Origin: an uncultured Marinosulfonomonas sp.
GTDB taxonomy: Bacteria; Pseudomonadota; Alphaproteobacteria; Rhodobacterales; Rhodobacteraceae
Direction: 5' to 3'
Length of the DNA: 9,397 nucleotides
Assembly: GCA_947311455.1 (NCBI GenBank)
Contig: CAMZKY010000045.1
Location: 1-9,397 of the forward strand
Numbering within the stretch: the stretch's first letter is position 1; every line of letters starts with the position of its first letter. The position numbers were made by a program, and so were the translations under genes. Of this stretch, positions 1 to 6,517 are shown one piece after another. Under the pieces are notes generated by a model, which was not told the origin of the DNA, did not search any database, and saw nothing but the letters and a program-made list of their open reading frames with translations.

Positions 1-34
1 AACGCCCTCCAAAGATACGACAGGTAACTAGGCG

Positions 35-307
35 ATGCCAAAATCCACAGAAACGCAAATTATCAACATTATCGCCGCTCAATCCGGTAAAGATGCCGCG
101 CAAATCTCCCGCGCGACCACCACAGGTGAATTGGGTTTGGATAGCCTTGGGATGGTTGAAATTATTTTTTCACTGGAAGAAACCTTTGATATTTCAATTC
201 CCTTTAATGCCAATGAAAACGGCACAAAGGGCGTCAATCTGGCCAGCGTCGGGGATATTATTGCGTCGGTCGAAAGCCTGATTTCGGCGCCCCCCGTCAG
301 CCCATGA
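35..307 (+). CDS. NodF-like acyl carrier protein
   Basis: A 90-residue acyl carrier protein. It should hold a growing acyl chain as a thioester on a 4'-phosphopantetheine arm in the cytoplasm. The attachment motif is visible as LGLDSLGMVE, with the modified serine at residue 37, followed by the usual acidic recognition helix (VEIIFSLEETF). Length and shape suit a discrete ACP of the NodF type rather than the strongly acidic housekeeping AcpP, because it has several Lys/Thr residues and a long loop around residues 58-70. Its stop overlaps the start of the ketosynthase gene (ATGA at 304-307), so the two are translationally coupled and very likely work together. Stops lie just upstream in two frames (25-27 and 29-31), and there is no room for a promoter, so it probably lies inside an operon. 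An AGG about ten bases upstream is the only ribosome-site candidate. The acyl product cannot be told from sequence. Confidence 0.9.
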   Translation: MPKSTETQIINIIAAQSGKDAAQISRATTTGELGLDSLGMVEIIFSLEETFDISIPFNANENGTKGVNLASVGDIIASVESLISAPPVSP

Positions 308-1518
308 CAAAACGGCGGGTGGTGATAACGGGCCAAGGCAGCATCAATGCCTTGGGGCATACCGCCAAAGAAACCAGCGCTGCCATGGCCAAGGGCACCT
401 GTGGCATTGGCCCGCTGGATATCCTGGATATCGACAGGCTGATGATCAAAATTGGCGCGATGGTTAAAAACTATGATCCCAAGGATCATTTTACCGCCAA
501 ACAGCTTTCTCTTTTGGATCGATTTTCCCAGTTTACCCTTATTTCGGCGCGTGAAGCGTTCGAAATGTCGGGCCTTGTGATGAATGATGATCTGGCGATG
601 CGCACGGGTGTTATCATGGGGAATTCGGGCGGAGGATTAGCCACAAGCGACGAAAGCTACCGCGCGGTGTATCAAGACGGGAAAAATCGTGTGCATCCTT
701 TTGTTGTGCCACGTTTGATGAACAATGCCGCTGTTAGCCATATTTCGATGGCGTTTGGCTTGCGTGGGCCGTGTTTTACCGTTTCAACCGCCTGCGCGTC
801 GTCAAATCACGCCATGGGGCAGGCGTTTCACCTGATCCGCGGCGGGATGTCGGATGTTGTGCTTACCGGTGGGGCCGAGGCGATGCTGTGCTTTGGTGGA
901 TTGAAAGCCTGGGAAGGCTTGCGGGTGATGAGCGGGGATGGTTGCCGCCCGTTTTGTGCCACCCGAAACGGCATGGTGCAAGGCGAAGGCGCGGCGGTGT
1001 TTGTGTTTGAAGATCGCGATCACGCGCTTGCACGCGGGGCGGAAATACTGGCAGAAATCGTCGGCTTTGGCATGACGTCGGATGCGTCGGATATTGTGTT
1101 GCCCAATCAAACAGGGGCCGAAAATGCGATGCAAGCTGCGTTGGATGACGCTAAAATCACGCCCGCCCAAATCGGTTATATTAACGCCCACGGAACCGGC
1201 ACGATGGCCAATGACAAAATCGAAACCGCCGCGATTAAATCGGTGTATGGGGCGCAGGCAAAACAGCTGCTGGTATCGTCAACGAAATCCATGCATGGCC
1301 ATTTGATCGGCGCAACAGGTGCTGTGGAAATGCTGGCCTGCGTGATGGTATTGAAAGACGGGCTCATTCCACCAACCATTGGCTATCAGCAACAGGACCA
1401 ATCCTGTGATTTAAACTACGTTCCAAACACGGCCATTCATCAAAATATCGAATACGCAATGAGCAATTCATTTGCTTTTGGTGGTTTGAATGCGGTCTTG
1501 ATTGTGAAAACGCCATAA
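304..1518 (+). CDS. Beta-ketoacyl-ACP synthase, NodE/FabF type (KAS II family)
   Basis: A 404-residue condensing enzyme that extends an acyl chain with malonyl-ACP, releasing CO2. The thiolase-fold catalytic set is complete: nucleophile Cys164 in STACASS, His296 in NAHGTGT, Lys328 in STKSMHGH, and His333 in the GHLIGATGA segment. The C-terminal glycine loop reads NSFAFGGLNAVL (residues 388-399), and the middle contains GGLKAWEGLRVMS. As I recall them, both are closer to NodE-type synthases than to housekeeping FabF (NSFGFGGTN), but no alignment was run. The start is the ATG overlapping the ACP stop. No Shine-Dalgarno is visible there, as expected for coupled translation. Together with the upstream ACP this resembles the NodF-NodE arrangement. 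With no nodulation genes in view, the role is more likely a special membrane or envelope lipid than a Nod factor. Function beyond chain elongation is inference. Confidence 0.93.
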   Translation: MTKRRVVITGQGSINALGHTAKETSAAMAKGTCGIGPLDILDIDRLMIKIGAMVKNYDPKDHFTAKQLSLLDRFSQFTLISAREAFEMSGLVMNDDLAMRTGVIMGNSGGGLATSDESYRAVYQDGKNRVHPFVVPRLMNNAAVSHISMAFGLRGPCFTVSTACASSNHAMGQAFHLIRGGMSDVVLTGGAEAMLCFGGLKAWEGLRVMSGDGCRPFCATRNGMVQGEGAAVFVFEDRDHALARGAEILAEIVGFGMTSDASDIVLPNQTGAENAMQAALDDAKITPAQIGYINAHGTGTMANDKIETAAIKSVYGAQAKQLLVSSTKSMHGHLIGATGAVEMLACVMVLKDGLIPPTIGYQQQDQSCDLNYVPNTAIHQNIEYAMSNSFAFGGLNAVLIVKTP

Positions 1519-1544
1519 AAAACGCCACCCGAAGGCAGCGTTTT
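1517..1544. terminator. Bidirectional intrinsic terminator between convergent genes
   Basis: A hairpin pairs AAAACGC (1519-1525) with GCGTTTT (1538-1544) around a 12-base loop. It starts at the stop codon of the ketosynthase gene. On the - strand the stem runs into six T residues (complement of 1517-1522), a good terminator for the IalB-type gene ending at 1564. On the + strand only the four T residues of the stem arm follow, so termination may be weaker in that direction. Confidence 0.7.
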
Positions 1545-1563
1545 CAAAACCATAATTTTTTGT

Positions 1564-2226
1564 TTATTTGTTGGCTTCGGTAACCGCTTCAAAACCTTTG
1601 GTAAATCCTGTCAAGGAAACAGAAACCGAAATGGTTTGGTCCGGTGCAACAATCGGTACAATGCCAATTTTTGCACTTGCACCGCGTTTAAACGCGGCAA
1701 GATCAGAGTTTGTAAACCCAATCCGCGCAAAACACCCTGTCGAGCTGCACCACGAAAACGGATAGCGTTTGTTCGGGCCACCATCCACACTTAGGGTAAG
1801 CTGTTTGGTCAGCAAGGTTTCAAGCGGCGTCACAATCGTTGCGCCAGCGGCGGCTTGTTGGCCTTTGGGCAGGTTGAAAATGTTGAATTCAGCGATGCGG
1901 TTTCCGGTGCTGTCTTTCAACAGTTGATACAGTTGGCATGGTTCTTTTTCACCCTCTTTTACGCGGATGCAGCGCACAGTCCAATCACCATAAGTGCCGC
2001 GGGAATATGTTGTGCCCGGCGCTTTTTCATCAGCAATATCGGTGCCCATTGCCAAACCCATCGGGTTATCTTCTGTAATTGCGCCATCTTGGATTTGTGC
2101 GGCCGGTTCTTCGGTGGCCGGTTGATCCGCTGCTGTTTGACCCGCTCCGGCAGTATCTTGTGCGTAAGCAGACCCAGAAGCCAAAACAAAACCGGCGATT
2201 ACAAGACCACTAAAAGTTTTAATCAT
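1564..2226 (-). CDS. Invasion-associated locus B (IalB) family periplasmic protein
   Basis: An exported protein of 220 residues. The N-terminus MIKTFSGLVIAGFVLASG is a classic Sec signal, with predicted cleavage after AYA (residue 22). A low-complexity, acidic Gln/Ala/Glu/Pro linker follows to about residue 75. The IalB-like beta domain then begins at GTYGDWTVRC. Four cysteines (in WTVRC, EPCQ and WCSSTGC) probably form two disulfides in the periplasm. Reading could begin at a TTG four codons upstream (2238). I chose the ATG at 2226 because it starts directly with the signal peptide and has a weak GGAT seven bases ahead. IalB was named from Bartonella, where it affects erythrocyte invasion. 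Free-living Rhodobacteraceae carry several copies of unclear function, so no virulence role is implied. The gene ends at a shared terminator, and no convincing promoter was found upstream. Confidence 0.88.
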   Translation of the reverse strand: MIKTFSGLVIAGFVLASGSAYAQDTAGAGQTAADQPATEEPAAQIQDGAITEDNPMGLAMGTDIADEKAPGTTYSRGTYGDWTVRCIRVKEGEKEPCQLYQLLKDSTGNRIAEFNIFNLPKGQQAAAGATIVTPLETLLTKQLTLSVDGGPNKRYPFSWCSSTGCFARIGFTNSDLAAFKRGASAKIGIVPIVAPDQTISVSVSLTGFTKGFEAVTEANK

Positions 2227-2375
2227 GTGAGTATCCAATATTTATGTTCTATTCAGGATTTGTTAACATGCTCACAGAATGAAGTCAGTCAGGAAATTCT
2301 TACTTTTCACAGTTTTAAGCAAGATTTTGCCAAATTGAGAACTGAAATAGAGCTGTGCAAAAAAATAGAACGACG

Positions 2376-2442
2376 CAAAAAGAAAAGGGCCGCAAACATG
2401 GCCCTTTTCTATTCTCTCCCCGTCGGACCGGCCGACTTATTG
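2376..2442 (-). ncRNA. Candidate small RNA with own promoter and terminator
   Basis: A leftward transcript of roughly 67 bases is predicted. Boxes TTGACG and TAGGAT lie 17 bases apart just upstream (2449-2477), giving a start near 2442. The RNA would have a small hairpin GTCGG/CCGAC (complement of 2422-2436), a single-stranded purine run GGGGAGAGAAT (2421-2411), and a final 11-base-pair terminator stem (2381-2410). No open reading frame of note fits inside. Compact size, structure and isolated position between divergent genes are typical of bacterial trans-acting small RNAs. I do not recognise a named family. Expression is inferred, not shown. Confidence 0.5.
2377..2410 (-). terminator. Strong intrinsic terminator hairpin
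   Basis: A perfect 11-base-pair stem pairs AGAAAAGGGCC (2381-2391) with GGCCCTTTTCT (2400-2410) around an 8-base loop. Read leftward, the 3' arm and tail give TTTTCTTTTT (down to 2377), an excellent U-tract. Read rightward, the tail is TTTTCTATTCT, so it may also stop + strand transcripts. No protein gene ends nearby on either strand, which is why an RNA gene is proposed. Confidence 0.75.
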
Positions 2443-2448
2443 TTAAAT

Positions 2449-2477
2449 ATCCTATGTCGTTTCGCCGCGAGCGTCAA
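2449..2477 (-). promoter_or_regulatory. Sigma70-like promoter for the 2376-2442 small RNA
   Basis: On the - strand the -35 box TTGACG (2472-2477, five of six consensus bases) and -10 box TAGGAT (2449-2454, four of six) are separated by exactly 17 bases. Transcription would start around 2442. The nearest downstream protein gene on this strand (IalB type, start 2226) lies beyond the strong terminator at 2381-2410, so this promoter most likely serves the short RNA. Confidence 0.5.
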
Positions 2478-2505
2478 CTCGAATTGCAACAAAAATTTAC
2501 AAACC

Positions 2506-2534
2506 AAAAAAAGACCGCACTTTTGCAAGCGCGG
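2506..2534 (-). terminator. Intrinsic terminator with GNRA tetraloop
   Basis: On the - strand an 8-base-pair stem (CCGCGCTT with AAGTGCGG, including one G-T wobble) closes a GCAA tetraloop. It is followed by TC and then seven T residues (complement of 2506-2512). Stem 2515-2534, tail 2506-2514. Read rightward, the wobble becomes an A-C mismatch and no T-run follows, so the site is specific to leftward transcription, although no protein gene on that strand ends here. Confidence 0.75.
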
Positions 2535-2600
2535 CCAGTCTAACAGGGAGGAAGTATGTTCAGGCAAAAGAGGACATAATGCCTAAACGCAATCTTACTC
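2506..2600 (-). ncRNA. Candidate anti-Shine-Dalgarno small RNA (cuckoo/CcsR-like)
   Basis: Read leftward, this stretch folds into two hairpins and then a terminator. The first stem pairs TTTAGGCA (2587-2580) with TGCCTGAA (2566-2559) and displays loop TTATGTCCTCTTT. The second pairs AACA (2560-2557) with TGTT (2545-2542) and displays loop TACTTCCTCCC. The two stems share two bases (2560-2559), so only one can use them at a time. Pyrimidine loops complementary to ribosome-binding sites are the hallmark of the alphaproteobacterial cuckoo family, which includes CcsR of Rhodobacter (loop motif CCUCCUCCC). Here the second loop matches that motif at eight of nine bases; the first is only loosely similar. 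The usual DUF1127 neighbour is absent. The 5' end is uncertain: no good promoter was found, only a TAAGAT -10-like box near 2592-2597. Confidence 0.45.
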
Positions 2601-2613
2601 TGGCATAAATAAG

Positions 2614-2641
2614 TTAACACTGTATTTTCATCACAAAGAAT
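2614..2641 (+). promoter_or_regulatory. Possible promoter of the HerA-like ATPase gene
   Basis: A TTAACA box (2614-2619, five of six -35 consensus bases) lies 16 bases before AAGAAT (2636-2641, four of six -10 bases). This would place the start near 2648, giving a leader of about 15 bases with the AGGA ribosome site at 2652-2655. The -10 is weak and the region is A+T rich, so chance matches are likely. Confidence 0.3.
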
Positions 2642-2662
2642 AGTTGAGAAAAGGATTCTGCA

Positions 2663-4204
2663 GTGGAAAATAAGGTTTTTATTGGTGGCGGCGGGCCGGA
2701 TTACAAAATCCCTCAGGGGCTTGGCCTGAAATACGGCAACCGTCACGGGCTGATTGCCGGCGCTACCGGCACGGGGAAAACCGTAACACTGCAAATTCTG
2801 GCCGAAGGATTTTCCAACGCGGGCGTACCTGTGTTCATGTCTGACGTCAAAGGTGATCTGTCCGGTTTGGCCGTTGCAGGCCGTGAAACCCAGAAACTGC
2901 ATCAGGCCTTTGCCGATCGCGCCGCCAAAATCGGCTTTGATGATTACACCTATGATTCCTTTCCCGTCACATTCTGGGATCTATTCGGCAAATCCGGCCA
3001 CCCGATCCGCACCACGGTTGCCGAAATGGGGCCGCTACTCCTGTCGCGGATGTTAGAACTATCCGAGCCCCAGGAAGGCGTGATCAACATAGCCTTTCGC
3101 ATGGCCGACGAAGAAGGCATGCCGCTGCTGGATCTGAAAGATTTGCAAGCCATGCTGGTTTGGGTCGGTGAAAACCGCGAAAAAATTTCGCTGCGCTATG
3201 GCAATGTGTCCACCCATTCCATCGGCGCCATTCAACGGCGCTTGCTGGTGCTTGATAACGAGGGCGGCACACATCTGTTCGGTGAACCCGCGCTTGAACT
3301 GAACGATATCATTTCTGTGGATGAAAACGGGCGCGGGCGGATTAATATTCTGGCAGCCGACACCCTGATCGGTGCACCCCGCCTTTATGCGACCTTCATG
3401 CTGTGGCTGCTGAGCGAGCTGTTCGAAGAACTGCCCGAGGTGGGCAACCCCGATAAACCCAAACTTGTGTTTTTCTTTGACGAGGCACATTTATTGTTTG
3501 ACGGCACGCCAAAGGTTTTGATCGACAAAGTCGAACAGGTGGCGCGGTTGATCCGTTCCAAAGGGGTGGGGATTTACTTCATCACCCAAAATCCTGCCGA
3601 TGTGCCCGAAGATATTTTGGGGCAGTTGGGCAACCGTATCCAGCACGCTTTGCGGGCATTTACGGCGCGCGATCGCCGATCGTTGAAACTGGCGGCAGAA
3701 ACCTACCGCGACAATGATCGTTTTGACACCGAAGAGGCCATCCGCACGGTTGGCATCGGCGAGGCCGTCACGTCGATGCTTGAGAAAAAAGGCATCCCCG
3801 GCATTGTGGAACGCACCTTGGTGCGTCCGCCTTCGTCACAACTTGGCCCGATTTCGGCTGCCGAGCGCCGTGCGGTAATGGCAAATTCACACATCGCCGG
3901 AAAATACGAGGCCAAACTGGACCGGAATTCGGCCTTTGAAATGCTGCAAAAACGTGCCGAAGAGGCCGCAAAAGAGGCCGAAGCCGCCGAGCGCGCCGAA
4001 GAAGAGGCCGAATTGGCCGAACAGGAATTTCGCAAGGCACGCCGCTATTCCGGTGAACGGGTCGGGCGCTCTACCTCGCGCAAAACCCGCAAATCCGCCG
4101 GCTTTGGCGAAGCGATTGGCAAAATGCTGGTGCGCGAACTAACCGGCACAACCGGACGCCGCCTTGTGCGCGGCATTCTGGGCGGATTGTTTAAAGGGCG
4201 GTGA
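2663..4204 (+). CDS. HerA-like ATPase, DUF853 / YjgR family
   Basis: A 513-residue P-loop ATPase of the HerA/FtsK superfamily. Walker A reads GATGTGKT (residues 33-40), where the lysine binds ATP phosphate. Walker B reads LVFFFDEAH (268-276), with the catalytic Asp-Glu at 273-274. A sensor-like stretch follows at FITQN (306-310), and an arginine-rich segment QLGNRIQHALRAF (321-333) could supply the trans-acting finger of a ring. The last third holds an Ala/Glu-rich coiled coil (about 425-460) and a basic C-terminus (RKTRKSAG and beyond) that may contact nucleic acid. Members are cytoplasmic, presumably hexameric motor proteins whose biological role is unsettled, so helicase activity is only inferred. 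The GTG start is supported by AAAAGGA seven bases upstream. It is divergent from the IalB-type gene, and its last 14 bases overlap the end of gluQ on the other strand. Confidence 0.92.
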   Translation: MENKVFIGGGGPDYKIPQGLGLKYGNRHGLIAGATGTGKTVTLQILAEGFSNAGVPVFMSDVKGDLSGLAVAGRETQKLHQAFADRAAKIGFDDYTYDSFPVTFWDLFGKSGHPIRTTVAEMGPLLLSRMLELSEPQEGVINIAFRMADEEGMPLLDLKDLQAMLVWVGENREKISLRYGNVSTHSIGAIQRRLLVLDNEGGTHLFGEPALELNDIISVDENGRGRINILAADTLIGAPRLYATFMLWLLSELFEELPEVGNPDKPKLVFFFDEAHLLFDGTPKVLIDKVEQVARLIRSKGVGIYFITQNPADVPEDILGQLGNRIQHALRAFTARDRRSLKLAAETYRDNDRFDTEEAIRTVGIGEAVTSMLEKKGIPGIVERTLVRPPSSQLGPISAAERRAVMANSHIAGKYEAKLDRNSAFEMLQKRAEEAAKEAEAAERAEEEAELAEQEFRKARRYSGERVGRSTSRKTRKSAGFGEAIGKMLVRELTGTTGRRLVRGILGGLFKGR

Positions 4205-5042
4205 TTCCGATCATGGCCTTGATATCATCCGGTGTTTTACCGTCGGCGCGGTATTTTGAAATGGCGCGCGCATCGTCGCGTTTGGCCAGCCGTTTGCCGC
4301 TGTCATCACGGATTAAACGGTGATGGTGGTAACGCGGGGTTGGCAGATTTAGCAGTTTTTGCAAAAGCACATGAATAAACGTGGCCTCAAACAAATCTTC
4401 GCCGCGGATCACATCGGAAATTTCCTGATCGGCATCATCCACAACCACCGATAAATGGTAGGATGTGCCCATATCGCGGCGTGCCAGGATGAAATCTCCG
4501 ATTGTTGTGGCAAATTCAATGGCGGACATGTGATGCGTGCCCATATGATCGGGGCCGGTTTCGGTAAAATCAAGCACATTGATTTTCAGATGGTCAAAGG
4601 CTTTGGTTACGTCCAGACGGATCGCGGCGTTATTTTTTTGGGGGTGTTTTGAATGCCTGCAGGTGCCCGGATAAATCAACCCATCGGGGCCAGTTTGTGA
4701 AACGCCTTCTTGCGGGGCGGACATGGCGTTTTTAATATCGCGTCGATGACAGGTGCAGGTGTATAAAATGCCCAATTCATTCAGCTGTTCTATCGCGGTG
4801 GCATACGCGGGCAGGCGGCTGCTTTGGCGCATCACCGGATTGGGCCAGTGCAGGCCAAGCCACTTGAGATCGTCATAGAGTTGTTTTTCCCAATGCTGGC
4901 GGCAACGGCTTTGATCGATATCTTCGATCCGCAGTAGAAATTCGCCCCCATTTTTGCGCGCCATATCATCGGCCAGTATCGCGGAATAGGCGTGCCCCAG
5001 ATGAAGCGGGCCGGTGGGAGATGGGGCAAAACGGGTGCGCAT
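4191..5042 (-). CDS. gluQ: Glutamyl-Q tRNA(Asp) synthetase
   Basis: A 283-residue truncated relative of glutamyl-tRNA synthetase. It activates glutamate and attaches it to the queuosine at position 34 of tRNA-Asp instead of to the tRNA 3' end. The class I catalytic domain shows RFAPSPTGPLHLGH (HIGH motif at 14-17) and GKRLAKRD (KMSKS-like, 249-256). The zinc site typical of GluQ-RS is present as CTC (Cys96, Cys98) with YPGTC (Tyr124, Cys128). The anticodon-binding domain of full GluRS is absent, as expected. Reading remains open upstream to 5180, but the added residues come from the 11-base repeats, so I start at the ATG at 5042, where family homology begins. No strong ribosome site is visible there. 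An alternative ATG lies at 5063. It follows trmFO with no terminator seen, and its end overlaps the HerA-like gene convergently. Confidence 0.92.
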   Translation of the reverse strand: MRTRFAPSPTGPLHLGHAYSAILADDMARKNGGEFLLRIEDIDQSRCRQHWEKQLYDDLKWLGLHWPNPVMRQSSRLPAYATAIEQLNELGILYTCTCHRRDIKNAMSAPQEGVSQTGPDGLIYPGTCRHSKHPQKNNAAIRLDVTKAFDHLKINVLDFTETGPDHMGTHHMSAIEFATTIGDFILARRDMGTSYHLSVVVDDADQEISDVIRGEDLFEATFIHVLLQKLLNLPTPRYHHHRLIRDDSGKRLAKRDDARAISKYRADGKTPDDIKAMIGITAL

Positions 5043-5094
5043 AAGGATTGGTAACCTGTGCATCGATGATTTGCCACGGCCAAAACCATAAAAT

Positions 5095-5149
5095 TTGCCA
5101 TACGCTTGCCATACGTTAGCCATACACTTGCCATACGCTTGCCATACAG
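5095..5149. repeat. Five tandem copies of an 11-base repeat
   Basis: Five consecutive units of 11 bases have consensus TTGCCATACGC: units begin at 5095, 5106, 5117, 5128 and 5139. The core GCCATAC is invariant, and changes fall only at the second base and the last two bases. On the transcribed (-) strand the unit reads GTATGGCAA. A degenerate relative (TTGCCACGGC) lies at 5071-5080. The array fills about half of the space between trmFO and gluQ. A period near one helical turn would place each copy on the same DNA face. Confidence 0.9.
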
Positions 5150-5152
5150 CGA

Positions 5153-6490
5153 TTATTCGGCGTTTAACCACCCCAACCACGCCGCTTTGGCGCGATCCGT
5201 ATAGGCCTTGTAGCGCATCTTGCGATTGCGTCGTCCGCCCTTGACATCAATGGGTTGGAACAGGCCAAAATTTACATTCATTGGCTGAAAGGTTTTTGCA
5301 TCGGCCCCGCCGGTAATGTGATTGATCAAGGCTCCCATCGCCGTATCAAGTGGCGGGGTTTCGATAGTATTTCCCAGAATTTCCGCTGCGGCGAAGCGCC
5401 CTGCCAAAATCCCCATTGCGGCACTTTCAACATAGCCTTCAACGCCGGTAATTTGTCCGGCAAACCGGATATGCGGCTTTGATTTCAGGCGCATTTGATC
5501 ATCCAGCAGGGTTGGGGAATTGATAAAAGTATTGCGGTGAATTCCGCCCAGTCTGGCAAAGTTTGCCTTCTCCAGTGCGGGGATCATGCGAAACACCTCG
5601 GTTTGCGCCCCGTATTTCATTTTTGTCTGGAATCCCACGATGTTATAAAGCGTTCCTAATGCGTTGTCACGGCGCAATTGCACCACTGCATAGGCCTTGT
5701 TTTCGGGATCATGCGGGTTGGTTAGGCCGACGGGTTTCATAGGGCCAAATCGCAGGGTTTCGCGGCCCCGTTCGGCCATCACTTCAATCGGCAGGCAGCC
5801 ATCAAAATATGGGGTGGTTTCCCCCTCGTGAAACTCGGTTTTATCCGCCGCCAGCAGGGCATCAATAAACGCCTCGTATTGGTCTTTGGTCATCGGGCAA
5901 TTCAGATAGGCTTTCTGCTCTTCCTCGGATTCGCCTTTGTCGTAACGCGATTGCATCCACGCCACATCCATATTGATTGAATCGAAGTAAACAATCGGGG
6001 CAATCGCATCAAAAAACGCCAATGATTCAGCGCCGGCTTCTGCGGCAATCGCCGCGCCTAACCCCTCGGATGTGAGCGGGCCTGTTGCTATAATCCAGTG
6101 ACCTTCGTCTGGTAAGCTGTTGATTTCATTGTTTTCTACCGTGATCAGTGGATGACCCGCAATCATATCCGTTACAGTTTCGGAAAACGGATCACGATCT
6201 ACGGCCAGTGCCGATCCGGCGGGCAGTTTATGTTTGTCGGCAGATTGCATCACAATGCTGCCAGCCTGACGCATTTCCCAATGCAGTAGGCCCACGGCGT
6301 TGGCCTCGTCATCATCGGAACGGAACGAATTGGAGCACACCATTTCTGCAATGTTTCCAGTGCGATGTGCGAATGTCTTAACGTTAGGCCGCATTTCGTG
6401 AATAACCACGGGAACGCCCAGATTGGCGGCTTGCCATGCGGCTTCGGCACCGGCCATGCCACCGCCAATGATGTGCAGAGTTTTTGTCAT
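5153..6490 (-). CDS. trmFO: Methylenetetrahydrofolate-tRNA-(uracil-5-)-methyltransferase TrmFO
   Basis: A 445-residue flavoprotein that makes 5-methyluridine at position 54 in the T-loop of tRNAs. It takes the carbon from methylenetetrahydrofolate and reduces it with FADH2, unlike SAM-dependent TrmA. The N-terminal dinucleotide-binding motif reads IIGGGMAGAEAAW (7-19). The family signature VCSNSFRSDD has Cys52, and a second conserved cysteine (Cys232) sits in YFDGCLPIEVMAERG, matching the two functional cysteines known from Bacillus TrmFO. The C-terminal FAD-contacting segment FAGQITGVEGYVESAAMG (343-360) is also intact. Length is normal. The ATG at 6490 has a purine-rich ribosome site (AAAGGGGG) eight bases upstream. 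It starts 27 bases after the gyrA stop on the same strand and is probably co-transcribed with it. gluQ, another tRNA-modifying gene, follows. Confidence 0.95.
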   Translation of the reverse strand: MTKTLHIIGGGMAGAEAAWQAANLGVPVVIHEMRPNVKTFAHRTGNIAEMVCSNSFRSDDDEANAVGLLHWEMRQAGSIVMQSADKHKLPAGSALAVDRDPFSETVTDMIAGHPLITVENNEINSLPDEGHWIIATGPLTSEGLGAAIAAEAGAESLAFFDAIAPIVYFDSINMDVAWMQSRYDKGESEEEQKAYLNCPMTKDQYEAFIDALLAADKTEFHEGETTPYFDGCLPIEVMAERGRETLRFGPMKPVGLTNPHDPENKAYAVVQLRRDNALGTLYNIVGFQTKMKYGAQTEVFRMIPALEKANFARLGGIHRNTFINSPTLLDDQMRLKSKPHIRFAGQITGVEGYVESAAMGILAGRFAAAEILGNTIETPPLDTAMGALINHITGGADAKTFQPMNVNFGLFQPIDVKGGRRNRKMRYKAYTDRAKAAWLGWLNAE

Positions 6491-6517
6491 GTCATACGCC
6501 CCCTTTGGCGCAGGGAA

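Noticed and set aside
1..31. End of an upstream gene (stops at 25-27 or 29-31).
   Set aside because: Two frames both end here and only eight or nine residues are visible, so neither can be chosen. An upstream operon gene is nonetheless likely.
2227..2380. Promoter for the IalB-type gene.
   Set aside because: Several A+T-rich boxes resemble -10 elements, but none has a convincing -35 at proper spacing, so no site is annotated.
1855..2586. A 243-codon open frame on the + strand.
   Set aside because: It runs antisense through the IalB-type gene, its signal peptide and the non-coding gap; it contains no recognisable domain and crosses the hairpins.
2556..2608. Two tiny + strand reading frames, MFRQKRT then MPKRNLTLA, each with a purine-rich site upstream and joined by TAATG.
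   Set aside because: The apparent ribosome sites (GGGAGGA, AGAGGA) are exactly the complements of the anti-Shine-Dalgarno loops of the - strand RNA candidate. The hairpins and terminator explain them better. A leader peptide is not excluded.
2540..2902. A 120-codon open frame on the - strand over the start of the HerA-like gene.
   Set aside because: It is a shadow of the HerA-like gene, has no domain, and ends in the small RNA region.
5095..5149. CRISPR array.
   Set aside because: The units are contiguous 11-mers with no spacers, far too short for CRISPR repeats.
5043..5180. A 46-residue N-terminal extension of gluQ (containing VWQAYGK twice).
   Set aside because: The extension is the translation of the 11-base repeats and overlaps the trmFO end. 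Family homology starts at the ATG at 5042.
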